Origin: Solenopsis invicta
Taxonomy: Eukaryota > Arthropoda > Insecta > Hymenoptera > Formicidae
Assembly (NCBI RefSeq): GCF_016802725.1
Contig: NC_052679.1
Location: 4,526,001 to 4,590,000 of the forward strand
Direction: 5' to 3'
DNA: 64,000 nucleotides
The first letter of the stretch is position 1, and each line of letters starts with the position of its first letter. The translations under genes and the position numbers were made by a program. Positions 38,032 through 51,236 of the stretch are shown here, piece after piece. The notes under the pieces are model-generated. The model was not told the origin of the DNA, did no database searches, and worked only from the letters and a program-made list of their open reading frames with translations.

Positions 38032-38332
38032 CTTCTTATGCTATAATTTTCGCGCAAGTCACTAATAATTTGGCTAAAATTATTTTCTTCACTAATACGA
38101 ACAATTTACATGTTTTTGATTACTGGATACGTTAAAAACATTACAAGAATGATGAGAGATAATAAATTTTTTTTCTTATTATGCTTTTATTTTCGAGCAA
38201 GTCGCCAATAATTTGGCTAAAATCATTTTCTTCACTAATACGAATCTGGGAAATAAAAATTGTTGTTTTGTATGTTTTCGATTAACTGGATACGTTAAAA
38301 ACATTACAAGAATGATGAGAAATAATAAATTG
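38032..38332 (+). repeat. tandem duplication of about 140-160 bp
   Basis: The first unit, 38032-38171, and second unit, 38172-38332, share long blocks in the same order: AATAATTTGGCTAAAAT, TTTTCTTCACTAATACGAA, and CTGGATACGTTAAAAACATT followed by ACAAGAATGATGAGA. The second unit has an insert of about 20 bp (TCTGGGAAATAAAAATTG). The near-identity of the shared blocks suggests a recent duplication. There is no coding capacity and no similarity to the TIR elements elsewhere. Confidence 0.85.
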
Positions 38333-41300
38333 TTTCACTTTATCGTTATTTTATCGCAAATTTTGTTGCTTTTTTGGCAATATTATTATTAAAAACGTAG
38401 TACAAAAGTTCAACACACAAACCGTTTCAAATTTTCTAATTCTGGTTAAAGCGTTGTTCCCATTGCGCGATTTATTATCTAACCGCCTCGTGATCTCAGT
38501 TTCAGCCGGAATTTCCGTAAATTTCGGGGACGCTCCCTCGCCGTCGAACCGCGTCGCGGTTCGCAGCCCAAGTTGAGATCAGAAAGTCACGTAAATTGGC
38601 CCGTTTAACGGACCGAACGCAGAAATACTCGAGGCACCCATTAGCCTGCGAAGTTGTGGTGTCTTGCGTGGCACTCGAAAATAGAGCGATGCCAGAAACG
38701 AGAGAATAGTGCAAGGGAGAAAGAGAGAAGAGCAATTCGATCCTCCGTGCGGTATCATGGTGAGACGACGAGGCGCTCGTTAGTTCCGGAAAATTCATCT
38801 CCACTTCGCGCAATTAAGCGCCGATACGCTCGCGCGTCGTTTCGATCGTTAACTGGCTTGTTTTTCTAATCGTCACGATAAATCAGACCGATATTTTTTT
38901 TCGTTTGCGAGTTAAACGAGTGTCGTTCTTCTCGATGGAATTCGAAGGAAATGCAGACTAGAGTAGATGTTTTATCCTGAATAAACACTCGATATTGGAT
39001 TTTTCAGAAAGAAATATGATAAAAATTAGTAACGTAGAATGAGAAATTAGGAAAATGAAAACGGATGAATAAAAAATATAATAATTCACAATTTATTTTC
39101 ATTTCAAAACACTGTAAAACATCTAAAATCTTGTAAAAACAAACATTGTGTATGTGTCATACTAGTCGATGGTAGTTCGTGTTTACAAATTCCATCTGTT
39201 TTGTTCTATTGTTTCAAAGCTTGACCTATATCACTATTAAAATAAACAATTTGTATGTAAAAATATATGATGCGATATATTCATCGCATGGAAATTTTAA
39301 TGTTATTTCTATGGGATAGAAATGTTATCAAATCCCGTTTGCAAAATAAATATAAACTTACTATATTATATATTACAGCAAATATAATATAAACAAAATT
39401 CTTAACAATCTCATAATTTAATTACAAATGTAGAAATTACAAAATTATCTTTATTTTTATAAAATATTTTTTTAATTATTATTTAAAAGATTTATTTGCC
39501 AATCTAGATGATCAAGATGTATCTTGCATTGCTAAAAGAGTTCAAAATTATATCTTTTATTATATATAATTTGATTATATTACACATGTATATGATTCTC
39601 TTAAAAAATTTTTTTTAGTTTATTATAAAATTTTTAGATGTTGGCACTTTTAATATCCATATCTTTTTCATTAAAATTGGCTCGGAAAAGCAAAATTATG
39701 TTTATATCGACTTTATTGTAAAATAAGACTAGAGACTATTACATCAAGTACCGTAGTTATTTGCAAACGATTGTCAGCCGAACGTTGCCGAACTTTAAAC
39801 GCAGTTTTCTTTTCTCGAAAAGTCGAGTTACTTCGGAGAGAAAGTCGCGCATGTACGTAAAATATATATATAGATTATATATAGTACCGCGAAGTGTACT
39901 AAAGTGAAATATTTGATAAGGTGCAACGGAGGAGCGCATCGGAGCCGCCGCCCGGTACTCGAAGTCGCGCCAGCGCGCATCGCGTGTAGACGGCGCGCGG
40001 CAATGGCCGCGTTGCATACGACGTTCTCTGGTGTGCTCGCCGTATCGCGGTCTATCTCCTCCTCCGTATCTGGCTTTTTCTGCGCGTTCTAATTGTTCCG
40101 CCTCGACGTTATCGGACCGCCACGTTGTTACGTCGCGTTGACGTCCCGCGTATCTCGTGGATGCCGGAACAAGATCTCGCGGACCGCGTAATCCTCCATA
40201 AATTATACTATCTCCATCCATCAATCTGCAGAGCTGTGCAACTTCCGAAATAGCGTATCCCGCGTATCTGCGTTTCTCGCTCGAAATACATGTGTCTTTA
40301 GCCTCGGAGGAACTCGAGTCGTTTAACTTTTGCTTCTTCAACGAAGATTTATAACCGGAACTACATAAAGAGATAGTAATATCGCTATTTCATATTGTAC
40401 ATCTTTCAAGTCTTATACTAAGATTCATATTTGAGATTTTATATTATCCGTATGGTTAAGTTTTCGTATTCATTCGCGAATTTGTGCTTCCACCGGTAGG
40501 AATACAAAGCGGTTTGTTCGCGTTGAAAACGAGAATTACTCTCGGAAAAGCGATCAAAATATACGATACAATGTCTCGTACACGAAGACAATTCATCTAC
40601 ACGAGATCGCGCGACTATGATTTTCGCCAGAATATTACGGACGCAAAATCGCTCGTTACAATAAATTCCACCTCGCCGACGTTTGTCGTTCTCCGGGTAA
40701 TAATCCGTTTTTCGAGTGTTACAGAGGACGTACACATGCACGTATGCAAGCGTGCGTGCGGATAAAAAGAGAAGGAGGAAAGGAGTGACAAGACACGTGT
40801 GTGTGCGCGGGACGGGGATGTCGCGCTTCACATTGTCGGTCTTTTATGTCGTGTAATGGTCTCGCGCATCGCGCCGTCAGGTAGCTGCATTCGACGATCG
40901 GAAGCAACGACATAAAGTTTATTACGGGACGCGACTCAGCTGTGTATATCGCGCGAAACGAATCTCCAATAATTCTCCGCGTTATCTCGCCGAACGGCAG
41001 GCGCGCACGCAGCGATGGCACCGAGCGTCTCGTGCCAGATACCGAGTGCTCGAACTAATTGCGAATCATGCGATTTCGACTTTTCAAAAATAAACCCTTA
41101 GGCGGACGCACGAATTTCTACGTAACAAACAACCAAATTATACAGTCAAATTTTCTGCGACTCTTTTATTATGAATAAAAAATCGATTTGGAATCGGTCA
41201 AACTTTAATCGACAACGTGATAGATGAAGGGAGCGGGACAGCTAGTATAGCATATAAAATGACTAGCACATGACAGTACTCTGACAGAATAATCTTGATA

Positions 41301-41998
41301 TTCATTTTTCACACGGTGCACGAATAAAATATCAATCCGTCAAAAGCATGAAAAATCGATAAGGTATCAAAGTGTAATCAAACCGATGGAGAGGCGTCAA
41401 ATGCGAACAAATAGTAATGCCTCTTTTATTTCGTCGTCAATCACACTAGAAATATTCGGTACAACAAACATCAAATGCTTCGCGTAAGTATTCAATGCAA
41501 CGGCTGCGATTCCCAATTCTGATATAACTGTATGTATGTTAAATCAATCGATCGAGACTCTGCGGGCTACTTGTTTGAGTTCTCGCGAGAGACTCGCGCG
41601 ATATTAATATGAAATGCGTTATCGATAGCTTTTGAACCAACATCTATATTTACTTTATTGGGAAATTGCAAGTAGGTTTGAAGGCCATCGCTACTAACGG
41701 CACATGTATGTGTGTCCGTGTATTTGTCGCTAACATCGGTTATGGGCTCGTAAAGCACCGATGCGAATCTGACTCGTGCTCACTGTTTTCAATAACTTTG
41801 CGACGGCGATTCCGCGCTATAAAGTGGGTCACATGCGAATCGGCAAAGTTATACGAAGCGTTTTCGAGAGGAACGCGATAGATCATCTTTATTTCTCGAA
41901 AAGCGCGCCACTTTTACTCGGCGAAGATTACGGCTTGGAAATCCAATTTCTTGTTGCGAAATCGATTTGTTCTAAGAAAAACTATAATCCAAATATCC

Positions 41999-42035
<37 letters not shown>

Positions 42036-43630
42036 GAGAATGAAAAATCGCAAGGTTCAAAGATTTAAGGAAATAATCGCAGAAGAACCCAAGAGAACTT
42101 TACTGCAGGAACAACTTTTAGAAATTCAATCATATTCTCACGTAAATTTACAGCGCCGCCAAGTCTCGCTTGCGGCACTTGCGTGTGGTAACGGTAGCGC
42201 TTATCAAACCGAAGTGATCGCAGCCGCGTGATTGCAGCCTCCTCGGCATCGAGCTCGACCGCGCAGCTCTTTACGGACCATCTCGTCCTCTTATTTACAC
42301 GTCGGTTGCGCCGCGGAACTTCATTAACCCCGTTAACTCGCGGCGAGTTCTGACACGGACAGGGACCCCTCGGTATCGCGGCACGCGAGGGGAGCTCATC
42401 CCTCGGGCGTTCTCTTGTCTCCCGCTCATGCGGATCCGGATACAGACCGATCCGGACGAACGTCAGCTCGTCGGTCGATCCGCTAACCGGAGTCTGATCC
42501 ACCAATTACGACTGTCCGACTCCGCGCGGCCGCGGTTTCTCTCCGGTTTGCCGCATCCGGTCTGGATTAACGTCGACGGTGATCAGCGGCGCCTATGCGT
42601 TCGGATGCATATCGATGGAAGTGTCGATCAACGGCGCCCGAACTTCGAATCGATCCGCGAACGGTAACTCTCCCGCTTGCTTAACTCGTGTCCAACTGTC
42701 GGAACTGACGGCAAATTTGTCGGCGCTCTGTGAAGCCCTCGTGTCGAGCACGATTTAGGACGATATTCGGTTACTCGATTGATTTCGCGGAGTTGTAAGC
42801 GACGCGTGACGGCGTTGCGTCACGGATCGAAGGTGATTAATCGGAACGATTAATGCTTGTGGCCTGTCACGCGAGAGCCTCAACGTGAACTAGGTACAGT
42901 ACGCGAGAATCCGTAGGACGTATCTTCTGTATATCTCGCGATCTTGGTTTTGGAAATGCGAATATATCGATATAGATAAAGCCGAATCTGCGAGCTGAGC
43001 GGGCGCTGGCGGCAATGCCGTTTGCACTTCATTGAAACAAGTTGTTCATTCACGTTCGTTTGGGCTTGCTCGCCCACTCTGTCCGACTTCAGATATCCGA
43101 CTGCTCCAGATCGCGAATTATTTGGTAGAGGCGGACGTTTACGTGCTAAGTTCGCGCGTTTATTAATCGGCGGACGAATTCAACATAACGCGTTCGGCGT
43201 AACGTGTTTGCGTACAACACCAATGTGCGGAATAGCGACGATCGATATCGGGCAATCGAGTTCGCCGTCTGTCGGTGGTTAACGGGAACGTTGAGCGTAG
43301 ACCTCGCTGCTTCACCGGTTTCCCGTGGGATACGCCTTTGGTGATATATCGAATTATTGTCTAACCGGTAATGTTATTGCCGGCGCAAACGGTAATCGAC
43401 GGATTAGCATCGACTATTATCGTAATAACCGATATTGTCGGAAAAGCGAATACGCGTATACGATAAACGCGCGCTTTCACGCTATTGGTCCTACCGCAGT
43501 AGTCACGTAAATTATTTGTATAATATATCATACAAGCGCTTAATTGCTCTTGTCGCGCATTCCTTCTATCGTTAACATGGTCTTTAATTAAATTTTCTAA
43601 ATTCATGTTCTTTTGTGCAACACAATTGTA
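38333..43630. other. non-coding stretch, no gene found
   Basis: The AT-rich block 38990-39740 has no visible gene. The 194-codon minus frame at 39757-40341 starts with a Lys/Ser-rich stretch and is not recognised, and a plus frame overlaps it. GC-rich DNA at 42230-42670 gives several open frames (146 codons minus, 79 plus) without a known protein. A GA tract lies at 42002. No splice-site pair convinced me. Confidence 0.5.
42002..42031. repeat. (GA)n microsatellite
   Basis: Fifteen GA units. A frame across it reads Arg-Glu repeats and is spurious. Confidence 0.9.
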
Positions 43631-43895
43631 CACTGAGAGAAATCGTTTGATAAGATCAACTAACGTTTGGTTGAATAGCGATCAATTGAATTTTGTAGTT
43701 ACTGGTGCCAAAAACTTAGTTACATTTAACAAAACTTTTTGTAATTCGTTGTATGAAAATAATTATTTGGTTAAGGATACAAATTGTTTGGTCGAAGCAA
43801 CTATATATTTAGTAATTATAACTATGATATAAAGCTCATTTGATCACTATTCAACCAAACGTTAGTTGATTTTGCCAAACATTTCTCTCAGTGTG
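43631..43895. mobile_element. MITE-like TIR element, family B, TA-flanked
   Basis: The left arm at 43631-43678 (starting CACTGAGAGAAAT and containing ATCAACTAACGTTTGGTTGA) matches the reverse complement of 43847-43895 with only a few differences, and pairing extends about 12 bp further inward. TA flanks both ends (43629-43630 and 43896-43897), as expected for TA-targeting elements such as the Tc1/mariner group, though assignment by TA alone is inference. The 265-bp element holds only a spurious 75-codon frame crossing its left end, so it would depend on a transposase elsewhere. High arm identity suggests a fairly young insertion. Confidence 0.82.
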
Positions 43896-45520
43896 TAAAG
43901 AAGATACTTTTCAACTTTGCCAAAATGACGAAGTTGATTTACTAAAATATTCCACGTACGAAATTGCAAATAAAGCATTGACTATCAATGTGCAATTTAA
44001 CTTTTACGCAATTTTTTTAATTAAATTCTAGACGTAAATTTATTAATTATTTTCTGTAATTTTTTCTTCCTCCTGGATTATTTTAACATTAAATTACATT
44101 TCAATTAAAGAAGAATCTTCGTTATCAAAATGTTTTCCAAACTCGTAATTCTGAAAAATTAAATCATCCGCGTGAGTTAATTGATGAGTGAGTCTGATCA
44201 TCAACGATAAGCCGCATCATTCTCTGGATGCTTCATTCTCAAGCACGCACTTTTCCGAGGGGGTCGATCGACGGGGTAGTCCCGTCGTTTCTCGAGGGAT
44301 GAATGCGACGCGACAGACGACGTCGACCCGCATGCATGCTGGGACGCATTGAGTCGCGTCGCTTCGAGATCGTCAGGGGACGACACGATGGCGTCTCGTT
44401 TCGACGTGGTCGCGTCGCGCGAGATATTCGTGATGCTTGACGGATGGAGCATCACGGGATAATATCGTTCCCTCCTTCGCGCACGGAGACGACGAGAGAG
44501 GTGGTCGGGGGGGAAATTCGTGCACCAGTCGCGTGCACTCGACGACTGCTCGCCATCGAGATGCACGTAGCGTGCGTGCAGCTCGCACGTCAATTGCAGG
44601 AGACAGCCATCAATAGCCGTACCCCGTGATGCATCGCTCCCGTACACCGCGTAGGGCGCGCTTCCGTGATTTGTGCGCGTCTCTCCCATCGCCGCGTACG
44701 TGCGTAGACGCACTTTTCCCGACCGGTGTTGGCGTACGCGTGTATGTACACGTCGCGTCGTCGGTCTCTGAATAGCTGCCGATAGAGCGTGAGGGAGCTT
44801 ACCGAAGAGAATGTGCAGAATGCACGTGAAGGCATCAGGCGGTAGAAAATATCGAAGATCGCTACCAAACGAACGAATGAATGAACGAACGAATGAACGC
44901 GGGGGATGCGAGTGATTTGTTGTCGATAAAACGTCAGCCCGGGAATTATTTAAGATATCTCACATATCCTAGAGCTTCGCCAGTGTGATTCGACGGAAAT
45001 GCGAAGTTTTCGTGGCGCAATTTCGAATTTTCTAGTTTCGCGTTTAAGTTACTTCACGGCGTATTTTATTTATCTATTAAACACGAAAGTTCTCTTTGTT
45101 ATAATGATAAATTTAATTTGCGTCAATTTTACGCTCCTTTTCTCGTGCAGCTTTCTTTGAAACGTTGGCTTAGTCAGTCAATTGTCATACTGTAAATTTG
45201 TCAAGATATCCCTTGTGATCTTGCATTATGCATTGAATTTAAACGCAATGCTTTTCCGATGTAAAAATAAATTATATTCTCTTTCGCTTTATTATCGTAA
45301 ACGTGTTAAATTGTCATCTCTCATTTACATCTTGACACCTCAATAAGAGACGTCAAATCATGAATTATTAATAAATATCAAATTTTTCATATCTCGGAGA
45401 ATTTTAATTCTTACTCTCATTCATTCTCAATACTGGATATGAATATTTCCAGTTTTCTTTCATTGCGCCACTATGAAAATTACGATTTGCAAATGTCACC
45501 GAATTAGCGATTATTAACGG
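43896..45520. other. non-coding stretch, no gene found
   Basis: A GC-rich block (44200-44880) supports overlapping frames on both strands (170 and 92 codons minus), none recognised. A tetranucleotide repeat lies at 44867. The rest is AT-rich. Confidence 0.5.
44867..44900. repeat. GAAC/GAAT tetranucleotide repeat
   Basis: About eight tetranucleotide units alternating between GAAC and GAAT. Confidence 0.8.
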
Positions 45521-45664
45521 TACTCTCCAAATTTTTTGGAGTGGAATTTTATCTAAAAGTGGAATTCCACTCTAAAAGTGTGAAAATCCTGCCACTCTTT
45601 ATCAAGACTGGCAAGATTTTCACACTTTTAGAATGAGATTCCTCTCCATAGATTTTAGAGAGTA
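45521..45664. mobile_element. foldback MITE-like element, 144 bp
   Basis: It begins TACTCTCC and ends GGAGAG-like (GAGAGTA), with TA at each end. Arms pair over most of the length. TCTAAAAGTGTGAAAATC (45571-45588) is the exact complement of the DNA at 45614-45631, flanked by further pairing of CTGCCACTC with the right side. The left arm has an extra insert of about 20 bp carrying GTGGAATTCCAC, itself a palindrome. The single-stranded form would be a nearly continuous hairpin of about 60 bp, which if transcribed could also feed small-RNA pathways. The minus frame of 147 codons across it is not recognised. Confidence 0.75.
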
Positions 45665-46889
45665 GATATTTTACATATTTGCGAAAGCAAATCGTTTCGA
45701 AGAATTCATAATTCTGGTCGATGAGAGAAAATTTCCGATGGGAATGGACCACGAGTGACGGTAATTTAATTCTGTTGCCTTTTGATTCCATCGAAAGATT
45801 CTCTCTGCGGATGCTTCGCGATAGCTGTTCGCGTACGAGGAAGTTCGAAAAATCAGCACAATCGACTGCAACGGTTATGCCCTGCGCGCGACGTTCTCTA
45901 CAAAGGAACGAACCGATGCGCTCGGATAAGGAACGTAGCTGCCGATAACACGAATGCGTTCGCGGATGGCAGCGTCGATGCAGCGAATGCATAGCAATAC
46001 GCCGATTCGCAAAAGTGATGCACCGGCGCGCGGCGCGGCGCGGCCACGATGCGATGCTGCGACGCGACGCGAATTCTGGACTCGGTGTGTTACGAACGCC
46101 GGATGGAAGAATTCGCCATTATCATAGAAATAGCGGGCAAACTCTGCCGGGAGATAATAAAAGGAGAATTAGAACGGGCGCGAGGCACATTTCCATAATT
46201 CGATGACGTCCGCGCGCGCGTATCCGCGACGACGAGGCGAACTTGGCGCTCGACGTCGACGGTAAATTACGCGCGGTAATACCGGAGGCAATCGAGATGC
46301 ACGCAACTTCTACTTTATAAGCATTCTCGTGGCTTTTTATTTCTGCCCGAGCAAAGTTACGAACGCCACTCGACCGAAGCGTACAACTTGTATCAGAAAT
46401 CAAAATTGCTTGTCAGACTTGACGATCGTTAGCTGCAATAATTTCTCCAATTTTATCATTATGCTTTTCATTCGAACTCTTTCTTACGAAGTTGTTAACA
46501 TTGGAAAATTTATCCGCGCTATCCGAGTAAATAAATTGTCGAGCGAGAAGAGAGATTTCACTGCGTTCAATAATATTTCTCTCGTTTGAAACATTTACTT
46601 TTACTGTATACATTATTTTGAGAGGCACACTGGTATCTTATATAAGTTGCTCGAACAATCGTTGACATCAAATGTAGCTCTTCGATTAGAATCTAGGAAG
46701 CTCTTTCAATCCTTGAAAATATAATCGCGGACAATCCGGGCGACTTTCGACAAGCCGATAAACAGCGAGTGCGCTCGAGAGGGCGGCGGGGGATGAGACT
46801 CCCATTAAGAGACGGCCGAGGAGGAGTAATACGTGAGTCGAATCGTCTGACAAGCGGATGAAAGGGCTTCCTCCGATAAAATCGGCACG

Positions 46890-46893
<4 letters not shown>

Positions 46894-46920
<27 letters not shown>

Positions 46921-46922
46921 GA
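46894..46922. repeat. (GA)n microsatellite
   Basis: Fourteen GA units. Confidence 0.9.
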
Positions 46923-49069
46923 GTCTCAAAAGCGCTTCCTATCCGACGCGAGATACTGCACCCAGATATCTATACAGCCGAGTAACGAAAGGGGTAAGCG
47001 ATACCACCTCGTGTCTCTTCCCCCGCGAGGTATCGAAACTGAGACGGAACTTCGCATTGCTCCGCTCGAACTCTCTTTCGAGAGGGACTTTCCGTTGCCC
47101 TCCCTCGGGAAACGTGCGCTCCTGCATCGGATTTGTCATATACTACCATCCAGCAGCGTAATAAATCGATCGCTCGTTCCTACACTGATTACTGTGTATT
47201 GTTCCAAGATTTGCGAAAGCGACGTGAGATTTTCCGAAAACTACTAGCTACTAGAGAATTTTTCGAATTCATCGTAACGGTGAGATAAACAAATTCACTG
47301 AAATCTGAAACAAAAGAACATCTTTTTTTTCAAATAGAATTTTATTGGGAAAAAATTGTTATTATACAAATTATCGATGTTTAAAATTAATGATTTAAAA
47401 ACCAAATCTTTTTTGCATTGAATAAGCAAAGTTAAGTTGAATCTTGATGAATCGTAAGAGTTTATTAATTATCGATTTCTGAATATCCTCCTTGAATTTG
47501 TTTCCTTGTTAAGAAAAATCGATATTAGATTGAAGGAATTAGGCAGTCTTTTTAAGAAAAAATGAAAAATTATGTTAAAAAAAATAATTATTGGAGAAAC
47601 CTTTTTTTATTAATAATTTCCGTTATACTGCTCGATCTAGAAATCAAGAAGCATTTCAACATCTTTACGAATTCAAAATGAGAATCTACAAGAACTCCAT
47701 TACAATTGAAACGATCTTGAAAGCAGTATTTTCTCAAGAAAAATATCTTGTTAGCAATAGTAGCGTAATTACACTGCTAATCGATATCGAGGCAACGCAT
47801 TTGCAATGGCCGGAGACGCGCTCTCTCGTACCGCAGACATGATGAATTTTTATCCTGCTGGAAAATTTAGTGCAACGTCTTTCACTTCACGCGCGAGGGA
47901 AAGCAAAAAGGGCAGAGATGCTGGAAGAAGAAAACAATTCCTGACGTTTCTACGGATATCCATCTCCTTCCACCTCAAGTCCAGCCGTACGATACCTCTC
48001 GGGAGAATCTTCCAAGTTTTTCCTCCGCTAGCGCGAAGTGAAATGTGTGTGGCACGTCTATCCAGTTGTATAACTACTTTGTCAATTCTCGCGCGTGATC
48101 GTCGAAACAATCGTGTAATTCGATAAAGACACAATTATTCGGCGAGCGGATTAAACGTTTGAAAATTGTCAAAGGTGATTCGGACTGAATCTCGTCTCGT
48201 TCGTTAATGCCTCTATTTGTACTGCATTCGTGTTAATTGTACTGATGAAAATCCAACCCGGGTTATATGTAATGCCAATTTTCTATAAGTTAATAGATCA
48301 ACCTCTGTCGATGAAGGTATACGCTATTATTAAATTTTATTTGCCAGCAATTTAGATACCGTGCGAATTTCCACCGAGAACAAAGTAAACTTGCGCGTTA
48401 TAGCAACGCTAATGCAATTTGAGATAATTGTTCTTTATCCACAGATCAATTTCGCGCGTTAGTCGAGTCCTACGCTAGACGCATTAGCGACATAAAAATG
48501 TAACTGTTGTTCGAGGTAATATTACATTACGTAGAACTTTCGGATGAAAGTTGATCATAGTGTAACGCCACGGGAGACCGCTGTTTATTCGCGGTGAAGA
48601 GAGTCCCGCGCACGTTCTCTCTCCGCGTAAAATATTAAATCGCCAATCAGTCACGCTTTTCCCCGAAGACACCGTTAAGCAGACACCAGCAAATCCCAGA
48701 AACGCTCCCACGAAGGGAAGGAAGCGTCTCGCGCGGTCCAGCGTTCTCCGCGTATATCCATCTTCATCTTAGCTTTGCCTACGATCCACAGGCAAGATGG
48801 CCCTCAAGGGAATCCCTAAGATCTCTCTCTCCCCATCCCCTCTCCCCTGTCTCTCACGTTCTCTCCAGGAAGCGACTGTGCCGCGTCTGTCTCGGGCCAT
48901 GTAACTAGTCATTTAATAGCTACTGCACGCGGAAGCGCATTATACGCTGTTGTTGCGTATTATACGAAGGGGGCCGGAATACACACCGGTCTTCAGCTTC
49001 AAAAATGGCTACACGCCGAAGAAGCATGTGCACAACGGAATAATGGCGTGCCGAGAACGTACGTCGTCT

Positions 49070-49078
<9 letters not shown>

Positions 49079-49124
<46 letters not shown>

Positions 49125-49130
49125 ACTCAC
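49079..49130. repeat. (CT)n microsatellite with ACTC end
   Basis: Twenty-one CT units preceded by poly-C and followed by three ACTC units. Confidence 0.92.
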
Positions 49131-51057
49131 TAACGACGCCTTCTATTATACCAGAAACAAGTGTCCGATTATCTGTTCTCTTTGAGAAGAATGTTCAATT
49201 TTATCAATTACATTGTGTGTGCGTTAATATCTAAAATAAGACTTTATAGAGCAGATCCCTTTTTCGTCATGATTCTTTCGATTCTAATAAATTTCAATTT
49301 ATTTCCACTTACCTATTCTCATACATATCTGTTTTTTACAATTTTTACGACGGAATATCCCTGAGACTATTATTGAGATATTAAAAAATTGTGAATCTTT
49401 ATGCTAACTGGCATAATAGCAAACTCGCTGCGGGTTCCAACTATTACGGAGAGCTGCTTCGCTTACCGCAAGGTGCTGCGAGCATCGCTTGTTAAGTGCC
49501 ACGGGAGTCCCATAACCCGTCCCCATGGGTATTCCATAAAGGTGTCCGCGCGCACGCAGCGTGGTGCTCGTGTACGCGCGATAGGTGGTCACGATCCTTC
49601 GTCGAAAGATTCAGGGCCGGTTTAATCTCGGAGTATAACATGACGTGGACAATATGTTCATTAGCTACTATCTATCTTCATCAGTTCATCCTTTAAGTGT
49701 TTCAATAATTTTACTGTTGACGCGCCAAGTCTACGTCTAACCAATAACGTCGATATAATTAGACGAACGTATTTAAACGTCACGCCGTATGGCGTAGTTG
49801 GCTCCTATCGGAAATAGCCGCACGATGTGTGTGGTCCGTAACGAAAGCGACTGGGATTTTTTTTTAGCGTTTCCTTAGTCGAAGGTGTATTATTAGAGAA
49901 AACAGTTATACCAATTACAATCCGTGTGAAACGTTGAATTTAGAAAAATATCAATTTCACTCCTACAAAGAATAGATGTCTTAAAATGTTCTCCTGTTTT
50001 GCCTTTAAAATCACACTATCACAATGTTAATCCGATCCTGGCGATTACCGTAAAAATCGAAACAGGCTACTTGCTCCGAAGAAGTTACGCTCGCGGCGTC
50101 GGTGATCCTTAAATGCGAACACCCGTTCGCGAGACGAGCGTTATGGCTCCCAACGTCGTTGCAATCTGCCGCTTATGCTTCCGGTACGTTCCTTCGCACA
50201 ATGTCGCACGTAGTACTTTTGCATAATGCGCAAAAGTTTCCATTACCATGTTCAGAATGCGGGTGATTTAGAGTGCAATTCAATTTTTAGGAAAAACAAT
50301 TTCTAATCTATGTCTGAACAAGCTTACGGGAGAGAAGAGACATTGTTAAGGATTGCGCGTTTAGTGAAATAATTTTTTGTCCAAGTTCGGAGATTCCGCG
50401 ATAATTTTTGGATCTGCAGAAAATCAATGAACAATTCTCTGTTCGATCGGGATAGAGACATTAACAGCATAAACATTCGAAACGAGCGGCGAAGCGCCCT
50501 TTGACGAACGCATTGACGGCGCGACCACCGATAGGATCGGAAATCCCGTACCCTTCTGTTTACAGCGACATTGCGCGTGCATCGCGCTCATCGACACGCT
50601 CGGGCGATCCACGTGGGCGATTCGGTCGGTGCCAAATTCGATTAGTCGATGACAATGAGCGCTGATGATCCCTCGTCTCGACATTCGAGCTACACAATGG
50701 TCGCAACACTGCCGTCGCCGGCTCGTGTATCGCGCGAGGGTAAAATCGTACTTCGGGGAGGACGTAGCCCGGGCGATGTAGGGCTGGAAGGGTCATAAAA
50801 ATCCGCAGCATATGTTCCCGAGCTCGAGGACATCGCTGCCCGTCTCGTGAAATCATTGTCAGTGTCCACCTGATCTCCTTCTGTCGTGTAATTCCGTACA
50901 ATGCACGCTCTGCGTGATATTCTGATCAATGCCCGATGTTAAATTGAGAATCACCTGAATAAAATAGAAAGAATAAAGCAAGTAGACGTCTGGCGTCACA
51001 CTTGTACACTCAATGGAAATAGAAATGTTGACAGAAACTTTTATACAGAATTCTCAA

Positions 51058-51236
51058 TATTAAGTAAGAAATACGTATCTGAAAATAATTATGTTGATTC
51101 ATTAAAAAAATTGTATCGAACGTTTAACTTGGTTGCCAGAATGTCAAAACTGTTTGCAGCAAGCATTGTCATGCTTGAACGTCTTACGTTATTACGATGA
51201 ATCAACATAACATTATTTTCTGATCTGTATCTAACT
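51058..51236. mobile_element. TIR element or long hairpin, about 180 bp
   Basis: GAAAATAATTATGTTGATTC with flanks (51079-51102) matches the reverse complement of 51197-51222, differing by a 2-nt insertion. Weaker pairing reaches outward on both sides to about 51058 and 51236. The 94-nt centre contains a small CAAGCAT/ATGCTTG stem (51160-51177). The arms exceed those of typical microRNA precursors, so I favour a MITE. A hairpin RNA is the alternative. No clear target duplication. Confidence 0.5.

Larger units (their letters stand above)
45665..51057. other. non-coding stretch, no gene found
   Basis: Contents are a GA tract at 46894, a CT tract at 49079 and several GC-rich blocks (45960-46290, 49490-49620 and 50460-50880) with multi-frame openness. 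Frames up to 129 codons are not recognised. Sequence near 48215-48280 weakly resembles 53699-53760, which may mark a dispersed repeat. A strong donor-like TAG|GTAAGTGG exists on the minus strand near 49308 but without exon support. Confidence 0.5.

Noticed and set aside
39757..40341. 194-codon minus-strand frame beginning with a Lys/Ser-rich stretch
   Set aside because: The start resembles a nuclear-signal-like peptide, but the remainder is arginine-rich and unlike any family. A plus-strand frame overlaps it.
50946..50990. Minus-strand TTTATTCAG|GTGATT as a second ratchet point
   Set aside because: The acceptor half is good, but the donor half lacks G at position +5, so it is not a usable 5' splice site.
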